64,000 nucleotides of DNA from Brachionus manjavacas (GCA_019054805.1 JAHQIY010000003.1:1550001-1614000), one strand, 5' to 3'; positions 35,540-48,559 are shown, numbered from the stretch's first letter. Made by a program: numbers and translations. The notes: generated from the sequence alone by a model not told the origin.

Positions 35540-35760
35540 GTTTACCAGAATAACTGGAACACAATAGACATAACAACTAGAAGCACAGTCAACACGAATA
35601 AATTTAAAAATCGAATTGATAAACTTCTCGGGTATAGTAAAGCTGCATATGAAAACTGGACGTAGGCTGTTAAAGCAGATCGTCTACTGACTATTCTGCT
35701 CGGGATCCTCGATCCCCAACAGCTTGTTTACTACTACTACTACTACTAATCCAGTTCAAG
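35540..35760 (+). mobile_element. LINE 3' end with (TAC)n tail (unit 1)
   Basis: The plus strand reads NWNTIDITTRSTVNTNKFKN followed by RIDKLLGYSKAAYENWT, the usual LINE C-terminal block. It then has GGGATCCTCGATCCCC (a small hairpin) and ends in ACTACTACTACTACTACT. It lies almost at the end of the duplicated unit. Confidence 0.75.
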
Positions 35761-36028
35761 AACCGATACGACGTCTTGTATCCAAACTACCGTTCCATAG
35801 GAACCACAAACAATTTTATTATTGTGTTTAAACGAGCTTTTTGTTTACTTTAAAATGCAAACGGATCCCAACTGGTCAAATTTTTTCTACAATAAAGAAA
35901 ATAAAAAGGTATTTGTTATTATTAATTATCCTTCTTCTTCTATGAAAAATTAAAGCTATGATGAATTTTTAACTTTCAATTATAAGGATTTTAATTTTTG
36001 TTAGATTATAAATATAATTTAAATATCT

Positions 36029-36142
36029 GTAATGCCGAGTAGTAGTAAATACTGAGACCCTATCAGGTCAAGCTTCTTCGAAGTTATGGCTGTAAATTAA
36101 ACTGATTCTTTAGCCATTTGTCCTGGCTAATTTTTAAGCTTT
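36029..36142 (-). mobile_element. LINE 3' end (unit 2)
   Basis: Duplicate of 26597-26710. Confidence 0.7.
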
Positions 36143-36325
36143 TAATGACAACAAATTATTTTCGTAATAATAATAATTAAATTCGTAGCAAAAATAATTT
36201 ATTAGTAAAAGTAGCAAAGTAAATTTATCAGTAGTAAAAAAAGATAAGAAAGTTAAATAATTAGATCAAATATTTATTAATAAAAAAAAATCATATATTA
36301 CTTAGAAATGTTTTTTAGTGTTATT

Positions 36326-36817
36326 TTATGGATTTTTTCTAAGATGGCCTCTTTTTCTCGGAGCTAAACCTGAAGATGTTGTTGATTGTACAATAGTTTG
36401 AATGCCATTATAGAAACTTTCGGCTTGATCTTGATCATTATCATTTTCATTTGTAAGCAGATTTTGTTTTTGGTATGTGAACGTGCTCTTCTTCTTCAAA
36501 AAAAATAGATGCACACGAATTTGTATTCGGTTTGAATGTATAAAGTATTTAATCACAACTTGAACATTTTAAAAATTCTTTATCTCCTATTTTCGATTTT
36601 GTTTTTTATTGCTGCCAAAAATTAGCCTTCAAATTTTTTTTTAAATCAAATCAAGGGCTTGTGTGTAAGTTTCAAAGTTAGCATGATGATAATTAACTCC
36701 ACTTGTTTTTCTTTCTTTTTTAACGGGAGTTTCATCTATTTCGGTATCATATTCGGTGTCCTCTTCATTTCTTTGTGTCACGAGTATTGATGTAGATGAA
36801 GATTTGGTTTCACTCAT
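36326..36817 (-). CDS. Uncharacterised minus-strand ORFs (unit 2)
   Basis: Duplicate of 26894-27384; both short frames are unchanged in protein sequence. Family not recognised. Confidence 0.25.
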
Positions 36818-38835
36818 TTTTAGTTTCTTAATTTTCAGATTTGTATATTTTAATTTCAAAATTTTTGTAGATTATATACATTAAAAAGTGATAATTGAGT
36901 AGTTATCAATCAAAAATTAAATTAACAATTTTTCTCTTACTTTCTTATTTAATCTAATACGTCTAATATTTTCTACGATTTGAAGTCACTGCTTCAAATA
37001 TCACAAAGAAACTTTTGGTTTTCTATTCTATTCCATGCATGAACTTGCTCTTCTTTCTACCAGATTTTCAATGTCAAAGACTTCAATCTGTTTTTTCTTC
37101 TGTTCTATCTGTTCTATAAATAACTATAGATTTTCTTCTATTTTTTTTTATGCAAAACTAATTTTATTTTTACTTTACTTCTCCTGATGAAGGTTAATTT
37201 GAATTAAATAAATAAATCTGTTTTTTATACGCTTTGTTTCTATTTTAAGAAACAAATTTCGTAGCTTTGCGAATTGTTTCAGCTTTCTCATAATCAGACT
37301 TGAGAATTGGAGACAAAACAGACACAGCAAATCTTTGTTGTAGCAGTGTGTATGTGTAATTCTTTTTACTTTATTTTTTCTTAGTTTTTTTATTAGATTT
37401 TTTCTTTTTCTTTTCTTTATAATTGTAAAATATTTTACAATACTTTTCCTTTTGGGGGTTAATTTTAATCAAATAAATGAATATAGCAGTGTTGTTCAAA
37501 AGACATTTGTTCAAAGTAAATTTTTTTCAAATATTTAATTATTTAATTAATTATTTTATTAAAATTATTTTATTATTTTATTTTATTAAAAATTATTTTA
37601 TTTAATTTGTTTAAAAAATTTAATTATTTTTAGGAAAAGTGCAACTTGCACTTTCAAGATCTGAGATCTTCAGCTTAAAAATTCAATAAACTCTAAAACA
37701 GCATCTTGAAATATATTAAAAGCACTGTAGTTTTAGTGGTCAATACTCAATTCTATTTTCTCCTTTACTTGGCTTTTAATAAATGATCATTAAAATTATT
37801 GAACATTTGAGGAATTTTAATTTAAAAAATGTTGAATTTTTATTTTTAGAATCTATTTAGATTAATAAAAGTGGTCATCCGTCTTTAAATGGTCCTTTTT
37901 TAGATTGATTCACAAATTAGCATCTTTAAATTTTACCAAATTTTCGTTTTTATTTTTCTTTGAAATTTAAAATAATCCGATTCTTTTTGTTTTACAGAAA
38001 ATCACCGCAAATGTTGAAAAAATGTCTTTATATTTGAAGTATTTTAAGAAAGAAAATGCCATAATTATTAATTTTAATTTAGAAAAATTTTATTAAAAAA
38101 TATTTTAAAATTCTAAAATTGTCAATAAATTTTGCTGAAAAATATTTCATAGCGATAAAACGATATTTTTTGTTGAGTGAAAGACCTGTGTGCAACAATG
38201 AATGCTAAAAATTTAGGCTTTTCGGCCTTTGCATTTAATGTTTATTTATAAAAAAATCTTCATACGACTTTTGTCTAATTAAAAAAAATGATACTAAAAA
38301 ATATTATTTTAAGATCTATTTGTTGGATTTTGGAGCTAGTAGAACTTATTCGAAATTGTTTGTTGATAAATATATTCGAATAATAAAAGCAGCGGCAGAT
38401 AACGACCGTCAAGGAGTGCTAGAATGGAGCAGAGATTTGAAATTTTTGACTGGCTATGAGACAAAAACAATGGAAGAGGCGCACATAGATGCAGTGTTGA
38501 TTCTTGGCGAGGCATTTGCCAAAGATGAAGTGTTCGACTTTGGAAAACAAAACACAACCAAGCGAATAAATGATCTAGTACCAGTAATGCTACAGCATAG
38601 ACTAACTCCTCCGCCCGAGGAGACTTATTCACTTCATCGTAAAATGTCGGGTGCGTTTCTTCTCTGCGCCAAATTAAAATCCAAAATAAAATGCAAAGAT
38701 TTATTTGATGAAGTATGGAAAAATTATAAATTTTCATCATAGTGTCAATTTATCTAGTTTTTTTATTTATTAATTTTTATTTTTGATACTAAATAAAATT
38801 AAAAAAGATTAGAAGTTAAATGTAAAAGTTAATAA

Positions 38836-39397
38836 CTTCAATCTGTTTTTTATACGGTTTGTTTCTATTTTAAGAAACAAATTTCGTAGCTTTGCGAATT
38901 CTTTTAGCTTTCTCATAATCAGACTTGAGCATTGGAGACCAAACAGACACAGCCAATTTTAAAAGGTGACGAACAGAAGTTAAATACAGAGATCTATTAA
39001 ATTTACATCAAGACGAGCGAATGATTTTCTGATGCGATTTAACATTTTATTCTTTGTTTGTAGCCACTATCACTTAATTTTCCCATTTCAGATTTGAATT
39101 CAAAATAACTTCAGGATCTCTTTCTGTTACCGACGTTAATAACTGTTTACCATTAATAAAATAAGGGAATTCTGTGTTTTTATGACCACAATGCATAACC
39201 ACAAATTTTGAAGTGTTGAATAGAACAAGAAAATCTTGAGTCCTCCTCATAATTATATCTAAATTTGATTTTAGTTTCACTGCGCTTATTTTTGATACCT
39301 TTGCGAGAATATTTTAGTATCACCTGCATACATTTTGACAAAATTCTCTATTTCTTTTGGTAGATCATCGATACACAAAAAAAAACAATAGTGAACC
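38836..39397 (-). mobile_element. LINE remnant (unit 2)
   Basis: Duplicate of 29409-29970, with the same RT-end and C-terminal pieces. Confidence 0.8.
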
Positions 39398-39557
39398 ATT
39401 CATTGATCCTTGTGATAAAATGATTTTTATTACAGTTTATTTTCATTTTATTACTTATTTGGAATTTAATAATTGAATTTTTTTTGCATTTAATTTTGAA
39501 TGCTGAATATTCAAAATAAATTTTACAAAAGAACATTTAATGCATTTAAATAATGAT

Positions 39558-39633
39558 AGTGGAGAAGATAGTGTAGCGTGTAATCGACAGCATATTGCGA
39601 CTGAGAATCCCGGTTCGAATCCTAGCAAATATT
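39558..39633 (+). other. Degenerate tRNA-like sequence (unit 2)
   Basis: Duplicate of 30131-30206 with the same perfect B box. Confidence 0.4.
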
Positions 39634-41536
39634 AATAAAATAACAAATTATGGATTTGAGCTAGTGCTTTCAGTGTTGTACTTCTACTTGCCATCTGGTT
39701 TGAGTTTATCGCAAAATCATTTCTCTAGATGGTTGACCATTCATATAAAAAATTGGAACCTAGTATTAGAACAGCGATTATCTTCCTTTCGGAGCTAGTT
39801 TTTGATATCAAATTCAATTTATTTGAAATTTATTGACACGTGCGGGTTTTAAATTGTTAATTCAATTCAGTTTTGTTTAGCAGCAAAAATGTGTAAATTA
39901 TTAAGTTGAGTAAAGCCATTTTGTTACCTTTGATCATTTTAAAAGAAGATTATGAATATGTACAAACAAACAAGAGTTACGAATTTTTAACTAGAATTAA
40001 TATTTTTATCTTTTGCATTTGATAATTCGATCTTAAATTTTATTGCCTCGGTTCGGACGGACATCAAAAATAACTAACCAAAATTTGTTTAAAACTTTTA
40101 GATGTATCGTTAAATCTGTAAAACTCTATCCCTTCTCTTTTTTTTCTTTCTTATCGATTCTAAAAATTTTTATAAATTTTTAATTTATTTATATATTTGA
40201 ATACAATTTGAATTCAAATTTGAGAAAATTTTTCGGATCTTTCTCTCAATGATGGCATTTGCGTGCTTAGCTCTAAGTTGTGAAATTCGCTTGATATTCC
40301 TAACGCGTGGTTCTCTTATAAAACTTTTACCGATACGTTTTTAATCTCTATATAAATTAAAAGGTACTGATTGATTCAAAGATTTTTGAATCTAAGCTAA
40401 CTGGAGTTATTCCTTCTTGTTTAAATTAACAGTGAAAAGCTGCTTACCGTTTAAGTGAGTTTACTTATCTTTCTTTAGTGATCCCAAAAGTTTATTGAAA
40501 ATTTGTAAAATTATTGAAAATATTTAAATTTCGATACTTTGTCAGTTTCAAATACTTAAGTTATAATTTTGACTTTCTTGAACTTGTTAATCTGTCTTCT
40601 GTAATTATTTTAAAAAATTTTTTAAAATAGAATGATGATTCTTATAACCGATTAAGATTCCAAAAATTTTTCTATACCAAAATCGTTAATTTAAAGAGCA
40701 TTTGCAATAGTCAAAATAGCTTCTGATGTAAATTTAATTTCAAAAAATTAATAATTATGCTATCGCTCTTACAAATTGACATGTTATTTGCTACCAATTT
40801 TTGCAATGTTAAAACTCGTCTCGGCTTGGAAGGACCAATTATAAAACAACCCACATCGAGGCATTAGTTTCATTTAAATTGGTGACATTCAACTTTCTTC
40901 CATCGAAACAGTAATTTATAGAGGGCTAAATCATAAAGTTTGACGTTTGATAGAGAAGTAAACTGTACATTAGAATTTTATTTGTTTCCTATAAGACTGC
41001 AAAATCTGAGAATTTTTTCCATCTTCAATTTTTGGCTTATATATTAAATTTCTACAGATATCTAATCCTTAATTTCTAATCCTTAATTGAGATTTTCTGG
41101 ATTCTGTAACTGAACTAAGTAAAATTTTTAACTTTCAACAACATATCACAACACAAATTTTATTAAGAAAGATTCAAAATTTTGAAAAAGATTATTTTTC
41201 TTGTTTTTCCGATAATGAAACTATTTGCGATATTACATTTTTTTCATGTCAGTTTATCCAAGCTAAATCTTATTTAGGCCAACATATGTAGACAAATGGT
41301 GAAAAATAAGAATTGGCTTATGGTTACAATTTTAACAAAGAGAAAGGAAAATTACTTTTTGTAAAATTTAATCAAGATTCAGGAACTCGGTTAAATATCG
41401 AACCTAAATTAACTATCTTCTTGGTCAAAATTGTTCAAAATCAATTTTTTCATGGTATTGTACTTCTATAAGTCCTAATCGTTATGTTGGCTGTTGTTCA
41501 AACGTCGCAAGTATTATTAATTGTCTTTATTGAATT

Positions 41537-42603
41537 TTATTTCGTAGAATAAGTCAATCGGTGTTTGAATCTTTTGGTATCTGAGTGGGAAACAGTTTGC
41601 ACGTATGCGTGAATTTCTTTGGCTATAAATTCTTTTTTTAATTTACTTCCTATGAATTTGACAAACAAGTGATTTGCCCTTTCTTCAATTGTGTCAAGCT
41701 TGAGTACTTTGTGTATTGTGCGTACTGAAGTCTTTAGCGGAAAAAATTTAATTATTTTTAAGATCCTGTTTTGGATTTTCTGAAGATTTTTCTTAATTCT
41801 TTCAGTACCCACATTGATTATGACAAAACAGTAATCCATAAGAGATCTAATTAAAGTTTTATATAATTGTATGTTTAAAGATAGGGACTTGGCCCATTTA
41901 AAATTTCTTATTCATCTTAGCAGGTTTGTTTTAGGAATGAGCTTTCTTTCTAATTGGTTTTCGCAACATCACTAAAATAAATAATGAATAGAGTTGGTTA
42001 GAGACAGCTTCCTTGTGAAACTCCACAGTTTATTGGTTTTTCTATTGAAACACATTCCTTATAATCCACTTGAAATGTCCTATTACTTAGGAAGTTATTT
42101 ACTCAATAAGCACCGGTTAAGACCAAGGTTTTCTAGTTTTTCAATGATCCTAAAGTGCGAGACCTTATCAAATGCCTTTTCTAAATCAAAAATACGGCTC
42201 CTGTTAGTTAATTGTTATTAAATCCCTCACAAACTGATTGGGTTATATTCAGAATATGCTCTTGTGTGGAGCGCTTTTTTCTAATACCTGCCTGGCATTT
42301 AGGAAGCACCTGATTCTTTTCGGCCCATTTTTGTATCTTTTGGTTTAATACTTTTCTAATAATTTTCATAAGAAGCATAAAAGTAAGATTGGTCTTTATG
42401 AGCCTCGATCTTCTGGTGGCTCTCCTATCTTTAAAATTACTATTACTCTGGCTTGTTTCCATTCTTTTGGTAAATGACCTAATTTGATCGAGTAGTTGAA
42501 TACCTATTGTTTTAATTATTTTCATTTTTCCAAATGAAACTCTATTTGAAAATTGGAAGAAGTTTTTTTTATCAAAACCAATTATTAAACAAAACAAATA
42601 AAT
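41537..42603 (-). mobile_element. LINE family C remnant (unit 2)
   Basis: Duplicate of 32113-33180; an A-run length change near 42190 alters the frame relative to unit 1. Confidence 0.8.
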
Positions 42604-42978
42604 AAGAAGGAGCTAGTTGTTTTGTTCGAGATTGAGTGATGTACATTTCTTTCATAAAACCAGCCAGTAATAAAAATTGTGACTTTAGAAAACAGTGCTG
42701 TTTTTACACATTAGAATTGAAACTTTTATTTCGTCAGAAAATATTTGCTAAAGAGTGTTTTTTCGACCAAACTTCAAAAAGCTATTTATGAGACTTCAGC
42801 ACGATTTTTTTATAGACAAGATTTATGTTGAAATTTCAATGAGAAACTATTCTTAAATGATTAATCCGAAATCATTCAAATAAAGATTACAACATCTTGA
42901 ATCTTCTGCTATATAAATGTTCTTGATAATTGATGCATATTTTATCGCATAAGCTGAAATAAAGTATAATTTTCGACT

Positions 42979-43262
42979 TTAATAAGACATTACAAAAAAA
43001 ACATTTTTTTTGTTTAAACCGTTTTTTGTTAGATCTACAAATATTTCGCCGTCTTCAACAAATCTATTAATTAACAACATAATCACTTCCACATCACGAT
43101 CTGATCTACCGAATCTCTTATTGTTACTCGAACTTTCGTCGATATCAATTTCGGATTTTTGCGATTTAACCTTTACATAGCGATGTGCCTTTAGACGGCA
43201 TAATTTGCATCTGTATATATACATTTTGCATATATACGCATACACCTTTTTGTGCCATAATG
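42979..43262 (-). pseudogene. FLYWCH-like finger remnant (unit 2)
   Basis: Duplicate of 33464-33840, cut short by a homopolymer difference near 42993. Confidence 0.25.
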
Positions 43263-43264
43263 TA

Positions 43265-44960
43265 GAATTTATTTAACGCTGCTTCTGCAACATTTTCTCT
43301 TGAAATCTAACTCAATGGACTAACTCGATCACCTCATCTGTTGCAAAAAATACACTATACAGTGATTATACTAACCAAGTTTGTTGTCTTCCTTCAATTT
43401 TTTTTACTTTTACTAAATCTTATTCAAAAAATTAGGTGCTTAATATTTATTTGAAGGGAAGACCTAGATTTCAAAAAACTGCCGATTTAATACTATTTTC
43501 TAAAGTCTTTCAAAAATTAAAAAAAAAAACATTTCTCTTTTTAACTATTCTTCTTACGATTCTTGGACTTCTCTATACGTACCGATACGAACACGCCATT
43601 AATTCAATAGGAGTTTAGAAAGTAAACGAAAAAAAAAAAACTATTTCATTTGCTTGCGGCTATTTCATTTGACGCCATAAATGTCTCCTCCAATTTGCCA
43701 TCACCATATTTTATTTATCCATTTAAGCTTTATCACTTAAAATTTTCTTTATTGAATATCTTTAATGTTATTTTCCTTAACATAACTTACATTAAAAGTT
43801 TTGCTCCTGAGCCGATTAATTTTGCTGCTGAAACTAAACCTTTTTTCAATATTTTATGTCTCAAATAAACTGAACTGATCCAATTTATTCAACTGATACT
43901 TTACAAAGACTAAAAGTTCTGGTAATGATGGTAAAAAATCATAAATTGTCTTCAGATTCCAAAAAAAAACATTTTTGAAGAAAATGAAATTCAAATGAAT
44001 TATGATTTAGACTCATTGCAAATATTTCAAATAACAAATTGATTTAATGTAACAGGTCATAAAGCCGATTCTTTTGCTGAAATTCAAGTTAATCAAAATA
44101 AAGTGCTGGAAAATAAGCGAATTCGGATTTGATAGAAATAGAGATGAAGACTTTTGATCTTAGTAAAATTGTAAAATAGTAAAAAAAGACATTTTAAATT
44201 TTGTAAGCCCGAGTCAATTGGTGATTTATTCAGAATACAGAACGATTCAGCAAGCATTGTCATATGAAGATTTTTACATGTAATTTTTGACATAGAAATT
44301 TTTTAATTTATTATATATGAATGCAAAATGTTTAGGGTTTTTTATGAGTAGAAAAATAATTGGATTTAAGTTTTTATTGAACATGTTTATACAGCCATTT
44401 AAAAAAAATTTTTAAGTAAAATCCTTGATAAGTAATAAAATTAAAAAGCTTAATTGATTAATTGATTGAAATTTCAAATGAACAGGCGTGCTTATTTACC
44501 AATTAAAACTGATATTCTTTTTTAATAACATTAATCAACTAACATATAATAGAATGCTAAATCTGTCCGCAAAATCTTTATATGTATCTTATACAAATTA
44601 AATCGATTCTTTAGATTCGTGTGATCCATTCGAGGTATTTTCAAAATGGATATTTTTAAGTACAAAAGAACTTAAAAACTAGTGATATTCAAATAACTAC
44701 AAAAAAATTTAATGGACTTTTTTTTTTATTTTTATTAGTATTTTAATAAATAAACTAAACAATATCCAAAAAACTAATTGATTTAAGAAAATATAAACAT
44801 TTCACTTAAATCAATTTTATTTTATTTTAAATTATTAGGTATCATTTATAAACAAGGCATTGTTTTGATTTATGATTTTAGGATGCAATTTTTCTTTTAA
44901 TATTTTAATCTAATGGTAAATTCAAAAAATTCAAATAAAAAGCTCTAGTTTAAAAGTTAA
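43265..44960. other. AT-rich stretch, no gene seen (unit 2)
   Basis: Duplicate of 33850-35535. Confidence 0.4.
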
Positions 44961-44962
44961 AA

Positions 44963-45182
44963 GTTTACCAGAATAACTGGAACACAATAGACATAACAAC
45001 TAGAAGCACAGTCAACACGAATAAATTTAAAAATCGAATTGATAAACTTCTCGGGTATAGTAAAGCTGCATATGAAAACTGGACGTAGGCTGTTAAAGCA
45101 GATCGTCTACTGACTATTCTGCTCGGGATCCTCGATCCCCAACAGCTTGTTTACTACTACTACTACTACTAATCCAGTTCAA
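44963..45182 (+). mobile_element. LINE 3' end with (TAC)n tail (unit 2)
   Basis: Duplicate of 35540-35760. Confidence 0.75.
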
Positions 45183-45344
45183 GAACCGATACGACGTCTT
45201 GTATCCAAACTACCGTTCCATAGGAACCACAAACAATTTTATTATTTTTTCGTTCTATTTTTTTATTCTTGCAAAAATTATTATTAAACTTTTTTTTAAC
45301 CCTAAAATTTTTATTGTTTATTTCTATCAGTGTTTATCTCATTA

Positions 45345-45436
45345 TGTGCAATGAGCTACCATAGGCGACCTCTCATGTAGGACGCCTCCGCAAGCTTGTC
45401 TTGCTGTAGCTTTATTATAATAATAATAATAATAAG
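45345..45436 (+). mobile_element. Retroelement 3' end with (TAA)n tail
   Basis: ATGAGCTACCATAGGCGACC, CGCCTCCGCAAGCTTG and GCTGTAGC are followed by (TAA)n at 45417-45435. It is the same sequence as 23750-23860 in the opposite orientation. A Gypsy fragment starts directly after the tail. Confidence 0.55.
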
Positions 45437-45439
45437 ATT

Positions 45440-46860
45440 TAAATTTAAGTGTCTACATTCATAAGAAAAAAAATTATGGCTGAACCACTTTGGAGACTGA
45501 CAAAGAGCGGCGTAAAATGGCAGTGGGGAGAAATTGAACAGAGTGCGTTTGAAGATATAAAGCAAGCAATATCAACTAAATGCAAAGGCTTCTTCAAAAA
45601 AGATTGGGACACGTCATTGACGGTGGACGCAAGCCCGGTTGGATTGGGAGCAGTGCTCCATCAAGTCAACCCATATAATCCAAAAGAACGACAAATAGTG
45701 AGCTGCATCTCTCGAATGTTAACAGATGTAGAACGCAGGTGTAGTCAATGTGCAAAGGAAGCCCTTGGGTTAGTTTGGTCGTGCGAACGACTTTGGTTGT
45801 ATCTTCTCGGAAGACCATTCACAATAGAAACAGACAACCGAGCTGTCAAGATGATTTTTACCAACACAAAATCAAGACCACCTGCCAGAATAGAACGGCT
45901 AGCATTACGCCTGTCTCAATTTGACTTCAATGTCATCACATTCACCGCTGAGAATGTGATGCGAAAATTGAAGAGGGTGCTAAGCTATAGCAAAGCTAGA
46001 AAAGCAAAATCCTGACACAGTGCTGAATGAATTTTTATCCAGCTACCACGACACGCCACATAGCGCTACAGGGATTGCACCCAATATGCTTCTCTTCGGC
46101 TACGCCAGGACATCAGGATTTCCGATCATAGACTCAAATTATGATGATCGACAAAAATGCCATCGCATGACTCAAGAGCAGCACAAGAAGTACGCTGAAC
46201 AAATGAAGCGGCAGTTCGATATGAAAATGAAGCAAAAGAATGCACGATCCAAATGGGTGACATTGTCTTTTGCAGACAAAGCGCCTCGAGCAAAAGTGAT
46301 TCTGCCAGGGACCCACATCCTTTTACAGTGACCAGTGTGAAGGGTTCAATGATTGAGGCTACTAGATGCTACCCACAGATTCGAAAGGTGGCCAGGAACT
46401 CCAGTTTCTTTAAATTATACAGAGAGTGGAATATCTCAGATGAAAACACCACAAACACAATTCCAGCCACTTCAACTACCGCAAGAGAGTCAACGTCACG
46501 CCGAACTCAGACAAGCTCAGCAGAACGAGAAAGAAAAGGAGTCTTGACTACCCGTAGTCAACAGTGTTCAGCACTAAATATGGAACTCGAAGAGTCAGGA
46601 GCGGAGGCAACTGAACCAGCAAGCTCCACCAATACAGCACCAGAGACCAGAAAAAAGTCCATGGAAGCTAGCAAAATGGTAGCACGCCCGGTCGGTCGAC
46701 CAACGTCTGAAGAGTCACACAAAATACAAATGGAACGGCAAGCTGCACAAGCGATCCAAATTGAGCTTAACTCACCAGCAAGAAGATCCTCAAGGCCAGC
46801 AAGAAAGGCAGCACCAGAGAATAACCATCTCTCTTCTGAAAGGGGGGGAGATAATGTGTA
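45440..46860 (+). mobile_element. Ty3/Gypsy retrotransposon, truncated and internally deleted
   Basis: The first frame (to 46015) opens with the end of the reverse transcriptase (AEPLWRLTKSGVKWQWGE) and a complete-looking RNase H: SLTVDASPVGLGAVLHQV, KEALGLVWSCERLWLYL and TIETDNRAVKMIF carry the acidic residues. After ITFTAENVMRKLKRV the sequence jumps to the late integrase region (46020: LNEFLSSYHDTPHSATGIAP), so the zinc finger and DDE core are lost. A frame break near 46260 leads to an integrase tail (DPHPFTVTSVKGSMIEATR) and a basic, Ser/Ala-rich end to 46861. GC content is clearly higher than the surroundings. A polypurine tract (GAAAGGGGGGGAGA, 46838-46851) stands just before the LTR. 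Confidence 0.88.
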
Positions 46861-47265
46861 GCGACAAGTTGGATATGACACCCAACTTTCGGCTTACCCA
46901 TTGTGACTGTGGTGTCACCAGCAAATAAGCAAACTTTCACTTGCTATACTTTGATTTTATATTTATCAATTATAAGTTACAAAGAAATTCTTAGAAGATT
47001 GAACTAAGCTAATCGCTTGTTTACTTGTTTTGTTTTCTAAGCTTAAAGATCTTTCTTTCCTTTACCACTTTCTATTTTAAACTTTACTTAACCACGGTCT
47101 AGAACGGCCGTTTTCCAAAGATTTATTTATTTAGATAAAATAAAAAAGAAACCAAAAAATACGTTGTCCTTTTCACTTATAACAAACTTAATATAGTCGA
47201 TTATTAAATTCGTTCATTCCTTACTTAACTTTTGTTCTTAAATAATTTGTCCGAATATTGCTTCA
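46855..47265 (+). repeat. Probable 3' LTR of the Gypsy element (right end uncertain)
   Basis: It begins TGTGTAGCGACAAGTTGG right after the polypurine tract, as an LTR should (TG start). The right end is not fixed, because no 5' LTR is present for comparison. An AACGGCCGTT palindrome lies inside at 47103-47112. Confidence 0.5.
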
Positions 47266-47371
47266 TTAAAGCAAAAAAAGTCATTCATATTTTAAAATGC
47301 AAAATAAAAATTATTAACAAGCAAATGTTGAATTTTTTTCAATTTAAATAAAAAAATATTCAATTTTTAAA

Positions 47372-48551
47372 ATGTTTAAACTAAAAAAACAAATCAAAGA
47401 GATCAGTAATAGAAAGAAAAAAAAGAAACCAAAACGTCAAATGGAAAAGAAAAAGTTCAAAAAAATCTTAGGTTCCCGATCTTATCTGCAAAGTAAATAA
47501 AAAATTAATAATTACTTTTTTACAATACTTTATTTTAATAATAAAATGAGCTTTACAAGGTGCTCAGTTGGACTGCACCATTGAAAAAACAAGCAAAAAT
47601 GGCATTCATTTGAGTAAAACAAACGATTTGTATGGATATGTGCACAGCAATCATGTGCCGAGCTCAAAGCGATCTTGCTTAGTCAAAAAAAAAGACAAAG
47701 AAGAGAATGAATTTTTCAATAATAGTGAAACTATAACTTTTATATATCCATACTCAAAAATAATCTACATGAGCTTATTGCCGCATTTAATAGACTCAAC
47801 TAAAGTGGCCAAAATTGCTCGTTTGTTCCTAAAAGAGGACGGTCTGAGACTTGGCAATGTAATTGAAAGTGCAACTGTCTACTCTCATACACATAAGGGT
47901 TTATTTTTAAAATTTAACACTGCCGATTCTAAACAAGTAATGGGGTTTGTGCCTAAAAAGCATTTATTTGAAAAAAATGATAAAATTGGCGACGATGAAG
48001 TGGATGACGATGAAGATGCGTCCGAGGAAAAACTCAAAAGGCTTAAAAAAGATGTTAAAAATTTATCACGTGAAGATTTAGAGGACAGCTTTCCACCAAA
48101 TAGCACAGTTAAGGCCAGAATATTTGACTATAGTTTAATCGAGGACATGATTTTACTGTTATGTAGACCAAGTGTTCTAGAATCCAAGGACTTGACATTT
48201 AATGAACTTGCAGTGGGACAAACTGTTAGTGCAACTGTAAAAAAGATAAATTCACAAAATGGTGGAGTGATTGTTAAGTTCATTAGTGGCTTTATCCCCA
48301 AAATTCACACCGGAGATATACCATTAAGAGAAGCTATGCTGAGTAAAAAAATGAGCCTTTTTTACAGCCTTATTTTGAAAAAAATGACACACTCGAAAGC
48401 CCGATTACCTATTTTGAGCAAAATAATAATTTTATTTATTATGAAGTTCCGTATGAATTGAAATATAAAGACTGCAATAATGATTGCATCGAGCTGCAGC
48501 CACAATTGCATGCAGAGATTTTGGCTTTGTGCAAGAGGAAATCCTTGAAAG
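47372..48551 (+). pseudogene. RRP5/PDCD11 fragment (S1 RNA-binding repeats)
   Basis: RRP5 is a large S1-repeat protein for pre-rRNA processing. Here a possible first exon (47372-47492, very Lys-rich) joins in phase over a 58-base GT-AG intron to 47551. From there one frame runs to 48461 and matches internal S1 repeats: SLLPHLIDSTKVAKI, NVIESATVYSHTHKGLFLKF, an acidic DDEVDDDEDASEE insert, TVKARIFDYSLIEDMILLL and AVGQTVSATVKKINSQNGGV. The last part after REAMLSKK is out of frame; one more A in the seven-A run at 48345-48351 would continue the frame through YFEQNNNFIYYEVPYELKYK to about 48551. The family protein is several times longer, with further S1 repeats and C-terminal HAT repeats, none of which occur nearby. 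So this is a fragment, perhaps captured or left by deletion. Confidence 0.6.
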
Positions 48552-48559
48552 TATTTTTA

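Larger units (their letters stand above)
26391..35822. repeat. Tandem duplication, unit 1 (9432 bp)
   Basis: The unit starts within COQ8 exon 3 at TGTGTTTAAACGAGC and ends at CAATTTTATTAT, where unit 2 begins at 35823 with the same start. It contains the rest of COQ8, LINE debris and intergenic sequence. Differences from unit 2 are almost all homopolymer lengths plus a few substitutions (for example TCC/TCA in the next-to-last sense region of COQ8, and TTGGAAATT/TTGAAAATT near 31080). The junction shows at most one base of shared sequence. Confidence 0.93.
35823..38742 (+). pseudogene. 5'-truncated COQ8 duplicate (part of exon 3, intron 3, exon 4)
   Basis: It begins at codon 8-9 of exon 3 ([17 protein letters not shown]...) and keeps the exon 3 donor (exon end 35908), the large intron and a full exon 4 (38314-38742) with DFG and the complete C-terminus. 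The last exon is the same length and differs only silently where compared. It has no promoter, exons 1-2, KxGQ motif or ATP-site Lys, so it cannot encode a working kinase alone. It could act as an alternative 3' end only by splicing over 9 kb. Confidence 0.85.
35823..45245. repeat. Tandem duplication, unit 2 (~9423 bp)
   Basis: Second copy of 26391-35822, offset 9427-9432 bases. It ends at CAATTTTATTATT, where the sequence departs into TTTTTCGTTC. It is a few bases shorter because of homopolymer differences. Confidence 0.93.

Noticed and set aside
46558-46881. Minus-strand ORFs over the Gypsy element (46134-46316 and 46558-46881)
   Set aside because: Shadows of the GC-richer plus-strand Gypsy frames.
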